A DNA stretch of 64,000 nt from DAIPKP01 sp964545875. GTDB taxonomy: Bacteria > Synergistota > Synergistia > Synergistales > Aminiphilaceae. The stretch spans positions 1 through 64,000 of the forward strand of contig CAZJHH010000004.1 in NCBI GenBank assembly GCA_964545875.1, given 5' to 3'. Below, one piece after another: positions 43,013 to 50,634 of this stretch (positions are counted from its first letter, which is position 1; every line of letters begins with the position of its first letter). The notes beneath the pieces are model-generated. The model was given only the letters and a program-made list of their open reading frames with translations. It was not told the DNA's origin and searched no databases. Position numbers and translations under genes: made by a program.

Positions 43013-43873
43013 TTAAGGACGCATCACCGCTTCGATCATCCGCACCGCCCGGAGGTTTTCCCGTACGTCGTGCACCCTCAGGATGTCCACTTCCTGGGCG
43101 GCGCACCATGCAGAGAGCGCGAGAGTTCCCTCCAGGCGCTCCTCGGGCTGCGAAAGCCCCAAAACCCTTCCAATGGTGCTCTTCCGGGAATGCCCTATAA
43201 GAAGAGGGAGCCCGAAGCACCGAAACCGGGAGATCTCCCGGAGAATCTGCAGATTGTGACAATCCCTCTTGCCGAAACCCAAGCCGGGATCGAGAATGAC
43301 CTGGCTCTCGGGGCATCCCCGAGACACCGCCAAAGCCAGGCGTTCTTCGAAATACTCCCGGATTTCTTCCATCAAGTTTCCATATTCGGGGTTCTCCTGC
43401 ATGGTCCGGGGAATCCCCTTCATGTGCATGAGTACCAGGGGGGCCTTCCATCGGGCGGCCACCTTCGCCACATCAGGATCGAAACCGAGACCCGAAATGT
43501 CGTTCAGGATATCCGCCCCCGCCTCCAGGCAGGCTTCCCCCACGGATGCCTTGGTAGTGTCCACGGAAATCACCGCCTCGGGATGACGCTGCCGGAGCTC
43601 CCGCACCACCGGCACCAGCCTCTCCCGCTCCAGATCTTCCGGCACGGGATCCGCTCCGGGACGGGTGGATTCCGCTCCGATATCAAGGATATCCGCCCCC
43701 TGGGCAAGCATTTGCTCTGCCCGGAGAAGACAGGCCTCCTCCGAAAAAACCCGGCTTGCTCCGTAGAAGGAGTTTTCCGTACGGTTCAGAATACCCATGA
43801 TCCGGGTTCGTCCGCCTCCGAGGAAAAGGGTTCTCCCCCGGGGAAGCATAAGGGAGAAGGAACGGAGCTTCAT
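43013..43873 (-). CDS. folP: Dihydropteroate synthase
   Basis: A 286-residue enzyme joining 6-hydroxymethyl-dihydropterin pyrophosphate to p-aminobenzoate. It has MGILNRTENSFYGAS (a variant of the usual N-V-T-P-D-S-F motif), LDIGAESTRPGADPVPEDLE, VISVDTTKASV, ILNDISGLG, LVLMHMKGIPRTMQ and ILDPGLGFGK, with GHSRKSTIG near the C terminus. ATG 43873 overlaps the upstream PTPS gene as ATGA, so the two are coupled. Last gene of the folate/one-carbon operon. Confidence 0.95.
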   Translation of the reverse strand: MKLRSFSLMLPRGRTLFLGGGRTRIMGILNRTENSFYGASRVFSEEACLLRAEQMLAQGADILDIGAESTRPGADPVPEDLERERLVPVVRELRQRHPEAVISVDTTKASVGEACLEAGADILNDISGLGFDPDVAKVAARWKAPLVLMHMKGIPRTMQENPEYGNLMEEIREYFEERLALAVSRGCPESQVILDPGLGFGKRDCHNLQILREISRFRCFGLPLLIGHSRKSTIGRVLGLSQPEERLEGTLALSAWCAAQEVDILRVHDVRENLRAVRMIEAVMRP

Positions 43874-44238
43874 GGCCGCATATCTTCCCGGGTAACAGTC
43901 ACCGAGGAAGAAGCGGTCTCCCAGAGGCGAACCTCCCAGAGAGCGCAGTTGGAACGGCCCAGGGGTTCTTCCAGCTCTCCCCAGACCCACCGGGCGATAT
44001 ACTCCGCCGTGGGCTGTTCGAAGAGATCGTTCAGATAAGCGTGATCCAACCGGGAGAGAACTTTTTCCTTCACGATTTTTTTGAGCTCCACGAAATCAAG
44101 TACCATTCCCTCCGAGTCGGGAACTCCCTTCAAAATCACCGCCAGGCGGTAGGTGTGTCCGTGAAGGGCTTCGCATTTTCCGTGGTACTGCGTGAGCCGA
44201 TGAGCGGCATCAAAGGTAAAGTCCCGTTGCAACAGCAT
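43870..44238 (-). CDS. PTPS-III family enzyme (6-pyruvoyl-tetrahydropterin synthase paralogue replacing FolB)
   Basis: A 122-residue QueD/PTPS-family protein. Zinc ligands are His13 in FDAAHRL and His26/His28 in HGH; LDHAYLND and RLWETASSSVTV carry further active-site residues. The catalytic motif is Cys22-Glu23-x2-His-Gly-His. PTPS paralogues with a Glu replacing or accompanying the catalytic Cys (PTPS-III) are known to make 6-hydroxymethyl-dihydropterin from dihydroneopterin and to replace FolB. The gene sits between folK-folE2/flavoprotein and folP with no folB present, which supports that role over queuosine synthesis. ATG 44238 follows GAGAGGAG. Confidence 0.88.
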   Translation of the reverse strand: MLLQRDFTFDAAHRLTQYHGKCEALHGHTYRLAVILKGVPDSEGMVLDFVELKKIVKEKVLSRLDHAYLNDLFEQPTAEYIARWVWGELEEPLGRSNCALWEVRLWETASSSVTVTREDMRP

Positions 44239-44243
44239 GATTT

Positions 44244-44786
44244 TCACTTCTCCTCTCGTGTACAGCATCCTTCGTGGCGAAGCAGCAGGGCAAGCTCTTC
44301 GGGGCTTCGCACCACCCGGACTCCCGAAAAGGTTTCCAAGGCGCGCACATGTTCCAGATCCACCGGACGGGGGCGAAGAAAAAGAGGCTTTCCCGAGATG
44401 GAAAGGGAGAGAACCTCCTCCTGTACGTCCGTGGGAAGTACCACCAGGGGTACCCCGAACTTGCCTCCCTGGGCGAAGAGATTGGTGAGCAGAGTGTCCG
44501 CAATGCCCAGAACGCACTTGGCCACGGTATTGGAAGTTGCCGGAGCGATAACGCAGAGATTGTACGCTCCCGCGGCAAACCGGCAGGATGCGAAGGAGCT
44601 GTAGTCGCTTTCGTCCACGCTTTTTCGGGCCATTCCATCGAAAGCTTCCCGACAGCCGTACATGCGGGTTACCTCCGAAGCCGCCCTGGAGTAGAAGAGA
44701 TCCACCCGATCCAGAGATGCCGCCACGGGAAGAAGCTCCTTCAGAAAGTGTCCTCCGCCGGAAATTCCCCAGGCCACGGTTTTCAT
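44244..44786 (-). CDS. Flavoprotein, DmrB/archaeoflavoprotein-like (candidate pterin reductase)
   Basis: A 180-residue member of the flavoprotein (PF02441-like) superfamily. It starts MKTVAWGISGGGHFLKELLP, has the FMN-region motif VIAPATSNTVAKCVLGIADTLLTNLFAQ, and ends VDLEHVRALETFSGVRVVRSPEEL. This layout resembles archaeal flavoprotein AfpA and dihydromethanopterin reductase DmrB. It overlaps the folK-folE2 stop by ATGA and precedes the PTPS-III gene by 5 bp, so it lies inside a folate operon that has no dihydrofolate reductase. A flavin-dependent dihydropterin or dihydrofolate reductase role is the natural inference, not shown. Confidence 0.75.
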   Translation of the reverse strand: MKTVAWGISGGGHFLKELLPVAASLDRVDLFYSRAASEVTRMYGCREAFDGMARKSVDESDYSSFASCRFAAGAYNLCVIAPATSNTVAKCVLGIADTLLTNLFAQGGKFGVPLVVLPTDVQEEVLSLSISGKPLFLRPRPVDLEHVRALETFSGVRVVRSPEELALLLRHEGCCTREEK

Positions 44787-46294
44787 GGCATGGCCTTTCG
44801 AAAAAAGCCGGGAAAGTCCAGAAGCCAAGATTCCAGAGAGGGGGAGCATCCCGAAGATATTCCCGAGGCAAGCTCCCGGCGGAGATCTCCCACCAGGGCG
44901 CTCCGCTCCGCAAAGGCATTGTGTTTGTGAATGGATTCGAAATTCTCCTGCCGGAAAAGGACAAAATCCTCCTCTCCCAGCTCCGGATAGATCTCCAAAA
45001 GGTTTCTTCCCATCTCCCGAACCACGTCCTCCACAAACCGGGGACGCTGGTGTCCTTTATGGACCACAAAAAATTCGTCCGGTCGCTTGAGAAGCCCATA
45101 CACTTCGGAGCTCATGGACATTTCCACCAGATGAACCAGCTGTTCTGCCCCGATCTTCTCCCGTGTTCCTACCAGAAGCGTTCCCCGGCCCCGCTGATTG
45201 TGAGACGCCAGGGGAAGGATTCCCGCAATCCGAGCGGCCTCTTTCGGGGAATACCCCTCCTTTTCAAGGAGATGTCGGGCATACTCCTCGTTCATGTTCC
45301 GGGCACAGGGACAGGCGGTAAAACCATCGACTTCCACCCCCACCACGGTACGCACTTCCACGCCGTCGCTGGCGGCATAGCCGAGAAAGGAGTAAAGCTC
45401 TTCCACGTCCTTTGCGGATATGGGGGTCTTCTTGCGCAGCGGATAGTTCACCCGGAGACACACTTCGGAGAGAGCGCTTTGCTGGGTCTGGGCAATTCGC
45501 AGGGCCAGACGCTCCCCCAGGGTCTCCAGATTGGGCACCCTCTCGGAGGCGATCTCCTGGGCCAGTTCCTCCAGATCCTCGGCAAAGCGAGACATGTGCA
45601 CTCCCGAACGGTGCGACGGCAGGTGCACAAAGAGATCCATGGAGGCGTCGAAGAGCGAACATCCGGGGGAATTCAGCCGGATATGCCGGCGGACCCCCTT
45701 GATACCCACCCGGCTGAGGGCGAAGGGAGTTTCGGGACTCTCCTGCTGGACATCCTTGGCGAGAGAAAAGGAGAGCTCCCGGGGGATCAGGCGAACCCCC
45801 CGGGAATCCACCGAAGCCGCAAGCTCCTGGATGGTCTTTTTTTCCAGGGGGTGCATAGCCCGGGGAGCGATCTCCCGAAAGGGCACCAGCACGAAGGCCC
45901 GTTCATGCATCCGGGGATGGGGTATCTCCAGCCCTTCTCCGGAGAGGGTGCACCCCTCCCAGAGAAGAATATCCAGATCCACCACCCGGGGACCGTTTCG
46001 AAAGGTGGGTCTTCGGCCCATACGCTTTTCGATCCATTTGAGAAATTCCAGGAGCCTTCGGGGAGAATCCCCGGTACGGTACGCACAGACGGCGTTGCAG
46101 AAGGGAGGCTGATCCTCGTATCCCAGAGGATCGGTCTCGTAGAAGGAGGAAAGGGCCTTCACCTTTCCCCGGCTTTCCAGATACTGCAATGCGGTGAGCA
46201 GGTTTTCCCGGGGATTTCCGAGGTTGGATCCCAAACCCAAATAGACGAGGCCTCCCGGAGAGCACTCCTCTCGGGCTTTCCTCTCCACGGGCAT
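44783..46294 (-). CDS. Fusion: FolK (HPPK) + FolE2 (GTP cyclohydrolase IB)
   Basis: A 503-residue bifunctional protein. Residues about 17-165 are 6-hydroxymethyl-dihydropterin pyrophosphokinase: YLGLGSNLGNPRENL, ETDPLGYEDQPPFCNAV, RNGPRVVDLDILLW. Residues about 180-455 are the metal-dependent GTP cyclohydrolase IB: DVQQESPETPFALSRVGIKG, HRSGVHMSRFAEDL, GFTACPCARNMNEEYA, ASHNQRGRG. The fusion joins the first pathway enzyme to a later one, skipping the aldolase step. No stop or frameshift separates the parts. The start ATG 46294 shares one base with the metF stop (TGATG), so it depends on coupling; a GTG 6 bp downstream is an alternative. Confidence 0.93.
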   Translation of the reverse strand: MPVERKAREECSPGGLVYLGLGSNLGNPRENLLTALQYLESRGKVKALSSFYETDPLGYEDQPPFCNAVCAYRTGDSPRRLLEFLKWIEKRMGRRPTFRNGPRVVDLDILLWEGCTLSGEGLEIPHPRMHERAFVLVPFREIAPRAMHPLEKKTIQELAASVDSRGVRLIPRELSFSLAKDVQQESPETPFALSRVGIKGVRRHIRLNSPGCSLFDASMDLFVHLPSHRSGVHMSRFAEDLEELAQEIASERVPNLETLGERLALRIAQTQQSALSEVCLRVNYPLRKKTPISAKDVEELYSFLGYAASDGVEVRTVVGVEVDGFTACPCARNMNEEYARHLLEKEGYSPKEAARIAGILPLASHNQRGRGTLLVGTREKIGAEQLVHLVEMSMSSEVYGLLKRPDEFFVVHKGHQRPRFVEDVVREMGRNLLEIYPELGEEDFVLFRQENFESIHKHNAFAERSALVGDLRRELASGISSGCSPSLESWLLDFPGFFRKAMP

Positions 46295-47205
46295 CACTCC
46301 TCTCGAGGGCAGTCCCGCTTCTTTCCCCTGGGAAAGGAGCGGATATTTCCCATGTTGGCCAAAATTCGCCGGGCCACTTCGGGCTTATTCATGGTATAGA
46401 GATGTATCCCCGGAACCCCCCAGGAAAAGAGATCGATAATCTGATCCGTGGCATAGGCGATTCCCGCCTCCTCCAGGGCCTCGGGATTGCCCTCGTAACG
46501 GGCGAGTATCCGGGCTAGCTTGGGAGGAATGGAGGCTCCGCAGAGGGAGACGATGCGGCTGATCTGCTTCGCCTGGAGCACCGGCATGATACCTGGAAGC
46601 ACCGGCACATGAACCCCGGCGTTCCGAATTTTCTCCATGAACCGGAAAAAGATCTCGTTATCGAAAAAGAGCTGGGAAATAAGGAAATCCAGCCCCTGAT
46701 CCACCTTGGCTTTAAGGTGTTCCACATCCTTTTCCAGGCTCTCGCACTCCGCATGTCCCTCGGGATAGGCCGCTCCCGCAAGGGTAAAAGTTCCCGGCGC
46801 GGAGGCGTGAATGAACTGCACCAGGTCCGAGGCATACCGAAAGGCTCCCTTCTCCGGCGCCGAAGCCCCCTCCCGGGGATCCCCCCGCATGGAGAGAATG
46901 TGGGTTACGCCTTCCTGTTCGAGCTCCTCCAGAATTCCCTGGATCTCCTGAGGAGAGGAACCGATACAGGTGAGATGCGCCAGAGCGGGAAGATTGAACC
47001 GATTCTGCACCATGGAGGCGATTTCCACGGTTCTCTCCCGGCTGCTTCCTCCGGCTCCGTAGGTGACGCTGATGAAGTCCGGGTTCAGATCTCGCAGGGC
47101 CTTGATCTTGGGGACCAGTTGTTCCAGGGGATATTCGGGTTTGGGGGGAAAGATTTCGAAAGAAACCAGAGGATATTCCCCGTAGAGGCGGTCACGAATG
47201 GTCAT
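46294..47205 (-). CDS. metF: 5,10-methylenetetrahydrofolate reductase
   Basis: A 303-residue FAD-dependent TIM-barrel enzyme making 5-methyl-tetrahydrofolate for methionine synthesis. It has LVSFEIFPPKPEYPLEQL with the catalytic Glu, FISVTYGAGGSSRERTVEIA, ALAHLTCIGSS, ILSMRGDPREG and FLISQLFFDNEIFFRF. ATG 47205 is chosen because GGAGG lies 8 nt upstream; the ATG at 47211 is too close to it. It overlaps the upstream membrane-protein gene by 14 bp and is coupled to folK-folE2. The methionine synthase gene lies about 0.75 kb upstream on the same strand. Confidence 0.95.
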   Translation of the reverse strand: MTIRDRLYGEYPLVSFEIFPPKPEYPLEQLVPKIKALRDLNPDFISVTYGAGGSSRERTVEIASMVQNRFNLPALAHLTCIGSSPQEIQGILEELEQEGVTHILSMRGDPREGASAPEKGAFRYASDLVQFIHASAPGTFTLAGAAYPEGHAECESLEKDVEHLKAKVDQGLDFLISQLFFDNEIFFRFMEKIRNAGVHVPVLPGIMPVLQAKQISRIVSLCGASIPPKLARILARYEGNPEALEEAGIAYATDQIIDLFSWGVPGIHLYTMNKPEVARRILANMGNIRSFPRGKKRDCPREE

Positions 47206-47830
47206 GAGCATCTCCTCCGGAAGAATTCTTGTCCTTTCGAGAGGCTTCTCCCGTCTCTATCCGGTCTTCCCGGTGCTCTTCAAATTCTCCCTCGGCATAC
47301 GCTCCATGTTCCCGGGAATCCCTCTGCTCCTTGGAGACCTTTCCTGCAGTTATCTGAGGAAACTCTCTCGCTTCCTCCTCGAAAAGGTTTTTCGCCGGAA
47401 CCGCACCGGGGTTGGAGGGCATGAGGCCCAGAAACTTTTTCAGTCGGGGGGCAAGACTGGAGCGGCCTCCTTCGGCCTGTTCCATCTCCTCTTCCGCCCG
47501 TCGGGTAGCCCTGCCCCATACTCCCGCAAAACCGGGATATTCCTCCATGAGAATGGCGATGGCCTTTTCGTAGATGTACAGAGTGCGGCGATCCGCCCGA
47601 TCGGGTTTTCGATAGAGAGCATCCATGTTTTTCTGGAGAGTGCGGTTTTCCTTTTCCAGAGCTTCGATCTGTTTTTTAAGGGCCTCCTCTCCCCGGGAAA
47701 TCACCGCGAGATGGGTTTCCCAGTATTTTCTCTGGGCCCGGCGTTTCAACCCTCCGCTGAAGAAGACGTAGAGCGCGATACAAAGTCCGATAAGAAGCCC
47801 TGTAAAGACATTGTTTCCGAAAAATAACAT
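47192..47830 (-). CDS. Membrane-anchored coiled-coil protein of unknown function
   Basis: A 212-residue protein with one N-terminal transmembrane helix (NVFTGLLIGLCIALYVFF), then a basic stretch, a coiled coil (EEALKKQIEALEKENRTLQKNM) and a long, charged, probably disordered C-terminal tail rich in Glu, Asp and Arg. I do not recognise a family. The tail end overlaps the metF start by 14 bp, placing it in the one-carbon operon between metH and metF, though its function may be unrelated. GGGGGGAAG precedes ATG 47830. Confidence 0.75.
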   Translation of the reverse strand: MLFFGNNVFTGLLIGLCIALYVFFSGGLKRRAQRKYWETHLAVISRGEEALKKQIEALEKENRTLQKNMDALYRKPDRADRRTLYIYEKAIAILMEEYPGFAGVWGRATRRAEEEMEQAEGGRSSLAPRLKKFLGLMPSNPGAVPAKNLFEEEAREFPQITAGKVSKEQRDSREHGAYAEGEFEEHREDRIETGEASRKDKNSSGGDAHDHS

Positions 47831-47905
47831 ATTCTTTCTTCCCCCCTCGATCTTCCCTCACCTCTTCCGAAAAAACTCTCGAAAAAAGGCCTCGTGTATT
47901 TTCGT

Positions 47906-47911
47906 ATTATA
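47906..47911 (-). promoter_or_regulatory. Candidate -10 box (TATAAT) inside the one-carbon operon
   Basis: A perfect minus-strand TATAAT lies 76 bp before the membrane-protein ATG, in the 120-bp gap after metH. No good -35 hexamer is seen. It may be an internal promoter for the folate part of the operon. Confidence 0.3.
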
Positions 47912-47950
47912 ACGTTATGGAGAAAAATTTCGCCTTTCCTCCCGGAAAAA

Positions 47951-50431
47951 TCAGCTTTTTTTTCCGGAAAGCAGAGCTTCTACCAATCGCACCGCCCCCA
48001 CCGCATCCTCGGAATAGCCATGAGCCCCGATGCGCTCCGCAAAGGTAGCATTCACGGAAGCTCCTCCCACCATGATTTTCACCTCCGGAGCTTCTTCGCG
48101 CACCATCGTCACGGTGGCCTCCATCTCCTTCATGGTGCTCGTCATGAGCGCCGAAAGGCCCAGAATCTGGGGGGATTCCCGACGAATAGCCTCGAGAATG
48201 ACCTCCCGGGGAACATCCTTTCCCAGATCCACCACCCGGTAGCCGTGACTTCCCAGCACGGTGCCCACGATATTCTTTCCGAGATCGTGGAGATCCCCCT
48301 TTACGGTGGCCATGAGTATGGTACCTCGATAGGCGCTCTCTCCGGATGCGGCAAGCCTCTCCACCACCATGCGGCATACCTTCTGAGCCGCTCCTGCGGA
48401 AGCCACGAGCTGAGGAAGAAAGAAAGCCCCCTCCTCGTAAAGCCTTCCCACTCGATCCAGAGCGGGAATAACCCCGAGGTTCACCACATCCAGAGGACTT
48501 TCCATCTCTTCAAAGAGGACTTTTCCCATATCCAGAGCAACCGTCTCCTCCCCGAGAAGAATGTTCTCTCGAAGCCCCTCCAGAGAAGGGACGCCCTGGG
48601 AAGGGCCGGAGATGACGGAGTTCTTTCCGCAATCTTCGGAAAAGAGGGGTGAAGGTTTTCCTCCGGAAGAAGGAACTCCTCCTCCGGAAGCCTGCCGGTT
48701 CTTCAGGAGAGGAGTCCTTTCGATATAGGCTTTCCCACCTTCAATCCGGCCGCAAAGGGCATTCGCCGCCGCCACGGTATCCAGGAGAAGTTCATCCCGG
48801 GGATCCGCGATTACCGCATCCAGCCCTGCGGCGATGGCCATGGCAAGATAGGTTCGGTTCAACAGGGAACGTACCGGCATGCCGTGAGAAACGTTGCTGA
48901 TGCCCAGCACCGTGCGGAATCCCATCTCTCGAAGCCCCGACACCACCTGAAGCGTCACCGAGGGAGCCTGGGGATCCGCCCCCACCGCCATGGCAAGGGC
49001 GTCCACGAAAAGACGCTTTCGAGGAAAATGCAGACGGTCCGCCGTTTTGGCGATCCTCTCCGCCACGGCAAGACGTCCCTGGGACGTCTCGGTTATTCCT
49101 CCGTCATCCAGAGAGAGCACCACAAGGGAGGCACCGTAGAATTGTGCCAATTCTATTCCCGCCGCAAGAGATTCTTCGCTGGCAGTGACCGAATTGAGGA
49201 GCACCGCTCCGGTACAGGCTTCGAGGCCCGCCCGAAGCACCTCGGCATCGTCGCTGTCCAGAGAAAGAGGCAGCTCCGAAGCTCGTTCCACCTCGGTCAC
49301 CGCTTCCCTCATGGCCCGGCATCGATCGATCTGAGGAAGCCCCACGTTCACGTCCAGCAGAGCGGCGCCCACAGCGGTCTGCTGTCGGGCCTCCTCCCGG
49401 ACCATACGGTATTCGTACCGTGCCACCTCATCCCGGAGAGGAGATTTTCGGGATACGTTAATCCGCTCCCCTATGATCGCCAGGGGTTGACCGTGACCGC
49501 ACCGCACCACACGGCTTCGGCTGCAGAGAAACGTTTCTTCGGGCTCTTTCCGTTCCGCAAGAGACTCTCCTTCCAGAGCTTTCCGGAGCAGCCGTATATA
49601 TCCGGGATCGGTGCCGCAGCAGCCCCCCACCACGGCAGCACCGTTTCGGACAAGTTCCTTTCCGAAATCCGCAAAGGCTTCCGGGTTGCAGTAGTCGGGA
49701 GCTCCGGGAAGCCCCGCATTGGCGTAGACGAAAAGAGGAAGTCCCGTAAGGGCTCCCAGGCGCCGGACCACGGGAACATACGCTTGCGGCCCCACGCCGC
49801 AGTTGGCCCCCACTCCCGCGGCACCCATGGACTCCGCCCATACCGCAGCGGCCTCGGGGGTCACCCCGGTTACGGTAGCTCCCCGGGTATCGAAGGTAAA
49901 GCTCACCACGAAGGCTCCCTGGGGGTCGCAATCCTTGAGCCCCAACACCGCCGCCTTGGCCTCCCGCATATCCAGCATGGTTTCGAGGAGGATAAAATCC
50001 GCCCCTCCCTCCAGAAGCCCTCGAATTTGCTCCCGAAAGGCCCTTCGGGCATCCTCGAAGGCAAGGCTTCCGAAGGGGGCCACGGATTCTCCCAAAGGCC
50101 CCACGGAACCCGCCACAAGGGCCCGTCCCCGGGCGGCCTTCCGGGCAATCGCCGCAGCCCGGGCATTCATCTCGAAGGCTCTTTCTCCCAGGCCCCGGCA
50201 ATCCAGCTTGAGGGGGCTTCCTCCGAAACTGTTAGTCTCCAGGATATCCGCCCCGGCATTGCAGTATTCCTCATGGATGGCCTCGAGAATTTCGGGGTTC
50301 CGCATATGTACCTCTTCGGGAAGCTCCGGTGGCTCCCATCCCCGTTCCCCCAGGAGAGATCCCATGGCACCGTCCAGCACCAAGGGCCGTTTCCGCTCTT
50401 TCAACCATCGCCTCAGCTCATCTCCGCGCAC
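47951..50431 (-). CDS. metH: Cobalamin-dependent methionine synthase, lacking the reactivation domain
   Basis: An 826-residue protein with three of the four MetH modules. They are homocysteine methyltransferase (about 1-300, zinc Cys in VGANCGVGPQ and VGGCCGTDP), pterin-binding (about 310-580, IIGERINVSRKSP) and the cap plus B12-binding module (about 600-826, with D-x-H-x2-G in KGDLHDLGKNIVG). The C-terminal AdoMet-dependent reactivation domain is absent, as in several anaerobes where a separate or different system reactivates oxidised cobalamin. The start is GTG at 50431, 9 nt after AAGGAGG. No B12 or SAM riboswitch was recognised upstream. Confidence 0.93.
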   Translation of the reverse strand: MRGDELRRWLKERKRPLVLDGAMGSLLGERGWEPPELPEEVHMRNPEILEAIHEEYCNAGADILETNSFGGSPLKLDCRGLGERAFEMNARAAAIARKAARGRALVAGSVGPLGESVAPFGSLAFEDARRAFREQIRGLLEGGADFILLETMLDMREAKAAVLGLKDCDPQGAFVVSFTFDTRGATVTGVTPEAAAVWAESMGAAGVGANCGVGPQAYVPVVRRLGALTGLPLFVYANAGLPGAPDYCNPEAFADFGKELVRNGAAVVGGCCGTDPGYIRLLRKALEGESLAERKEPEETFLCSRSRVVRCGHGQPLAIIGERINVSRKSPLRDEVARYEYRMVREEARQQTAVGAALLDVNVGLPQIDRCRAMREAVTEVERASELPLSLDSDDAEVLRAGLEACTGAVLLNSVTASEESLAAGIELAQFYGASLVVLSLDDGGITETSQGRLAVAERIAKTADRLHFPRKRLFVDALAMAVGADPQAPSVTLQVVSGLREMGFRTVLGISNVSHGMPVRSLLNRTYLAMAIAAGLDAVIADPRDELLLDTVAAANALCGRIEGGKAYIERTPLLKNRQASGGGVPSSGGKPSPLFSEDCGKNSVISGPSQGVPSLEGLRENILLGEETVALDMGKVLFEEMESPLDVVNLGVIPALDRVGRLYEEGAFFLPQLVASAGAAQKVCRMVVERLAASGESAYRGTILMATVKGDLHDLGKNIVGTVLGSHGYRVVDLGKDVPREVILEAIRRESPQILGLSALMTSTMKEMEATVTMVREEAPEVKIMVGGASVNATFAERIGAHGYSEDAVGAVRLVEALLSGKKS

Positions 50432-50468
50432 CGCCGCATTCCTCCTTAAGGATCCTCATAACAAAGAT

Positions 50469-50507
50469 GCAGCCCCCTTTTTTGACGTTTCCAAAATGGG
50501 GAGCTGC
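50469..50507 (-). other. Leader hairpin upstream of metH
   Basis: GCAGCCCCC (50469-50477) pairs with GGGGAGCTGC (50498-50507) around one bulge, in the 203-bp region before metH. It does not resemble a SAM or cobalamin riboswitch I know. Confidence 0.3.
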
Positions 50508-50634
50508 ACAAACAGGTTTTTTCGAAATCCCCCTTAACAAGATCTTTCTCAAGATTAGGGGAAAGCATAGCAAAAGAAACTTCAAAGGCCAATGTCAAAA
50601 AACCTTTTGGCAAAAATTCTTGTATGCCGAGACG

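Noticed and set aside
43870..44238. Queuosine enzyme QueD
   Set aside because: The Glu beside the catalytic Cys and the folate operon context favour PTPS-III; no queC, queE or queF is adjacent.
50432..50634. SAM or cobalamin riboswitch before metH
   Set aside because: Only a simple bulged hairpin is present; conserved B12-box or SAM aptamer sequences are not recognisable.
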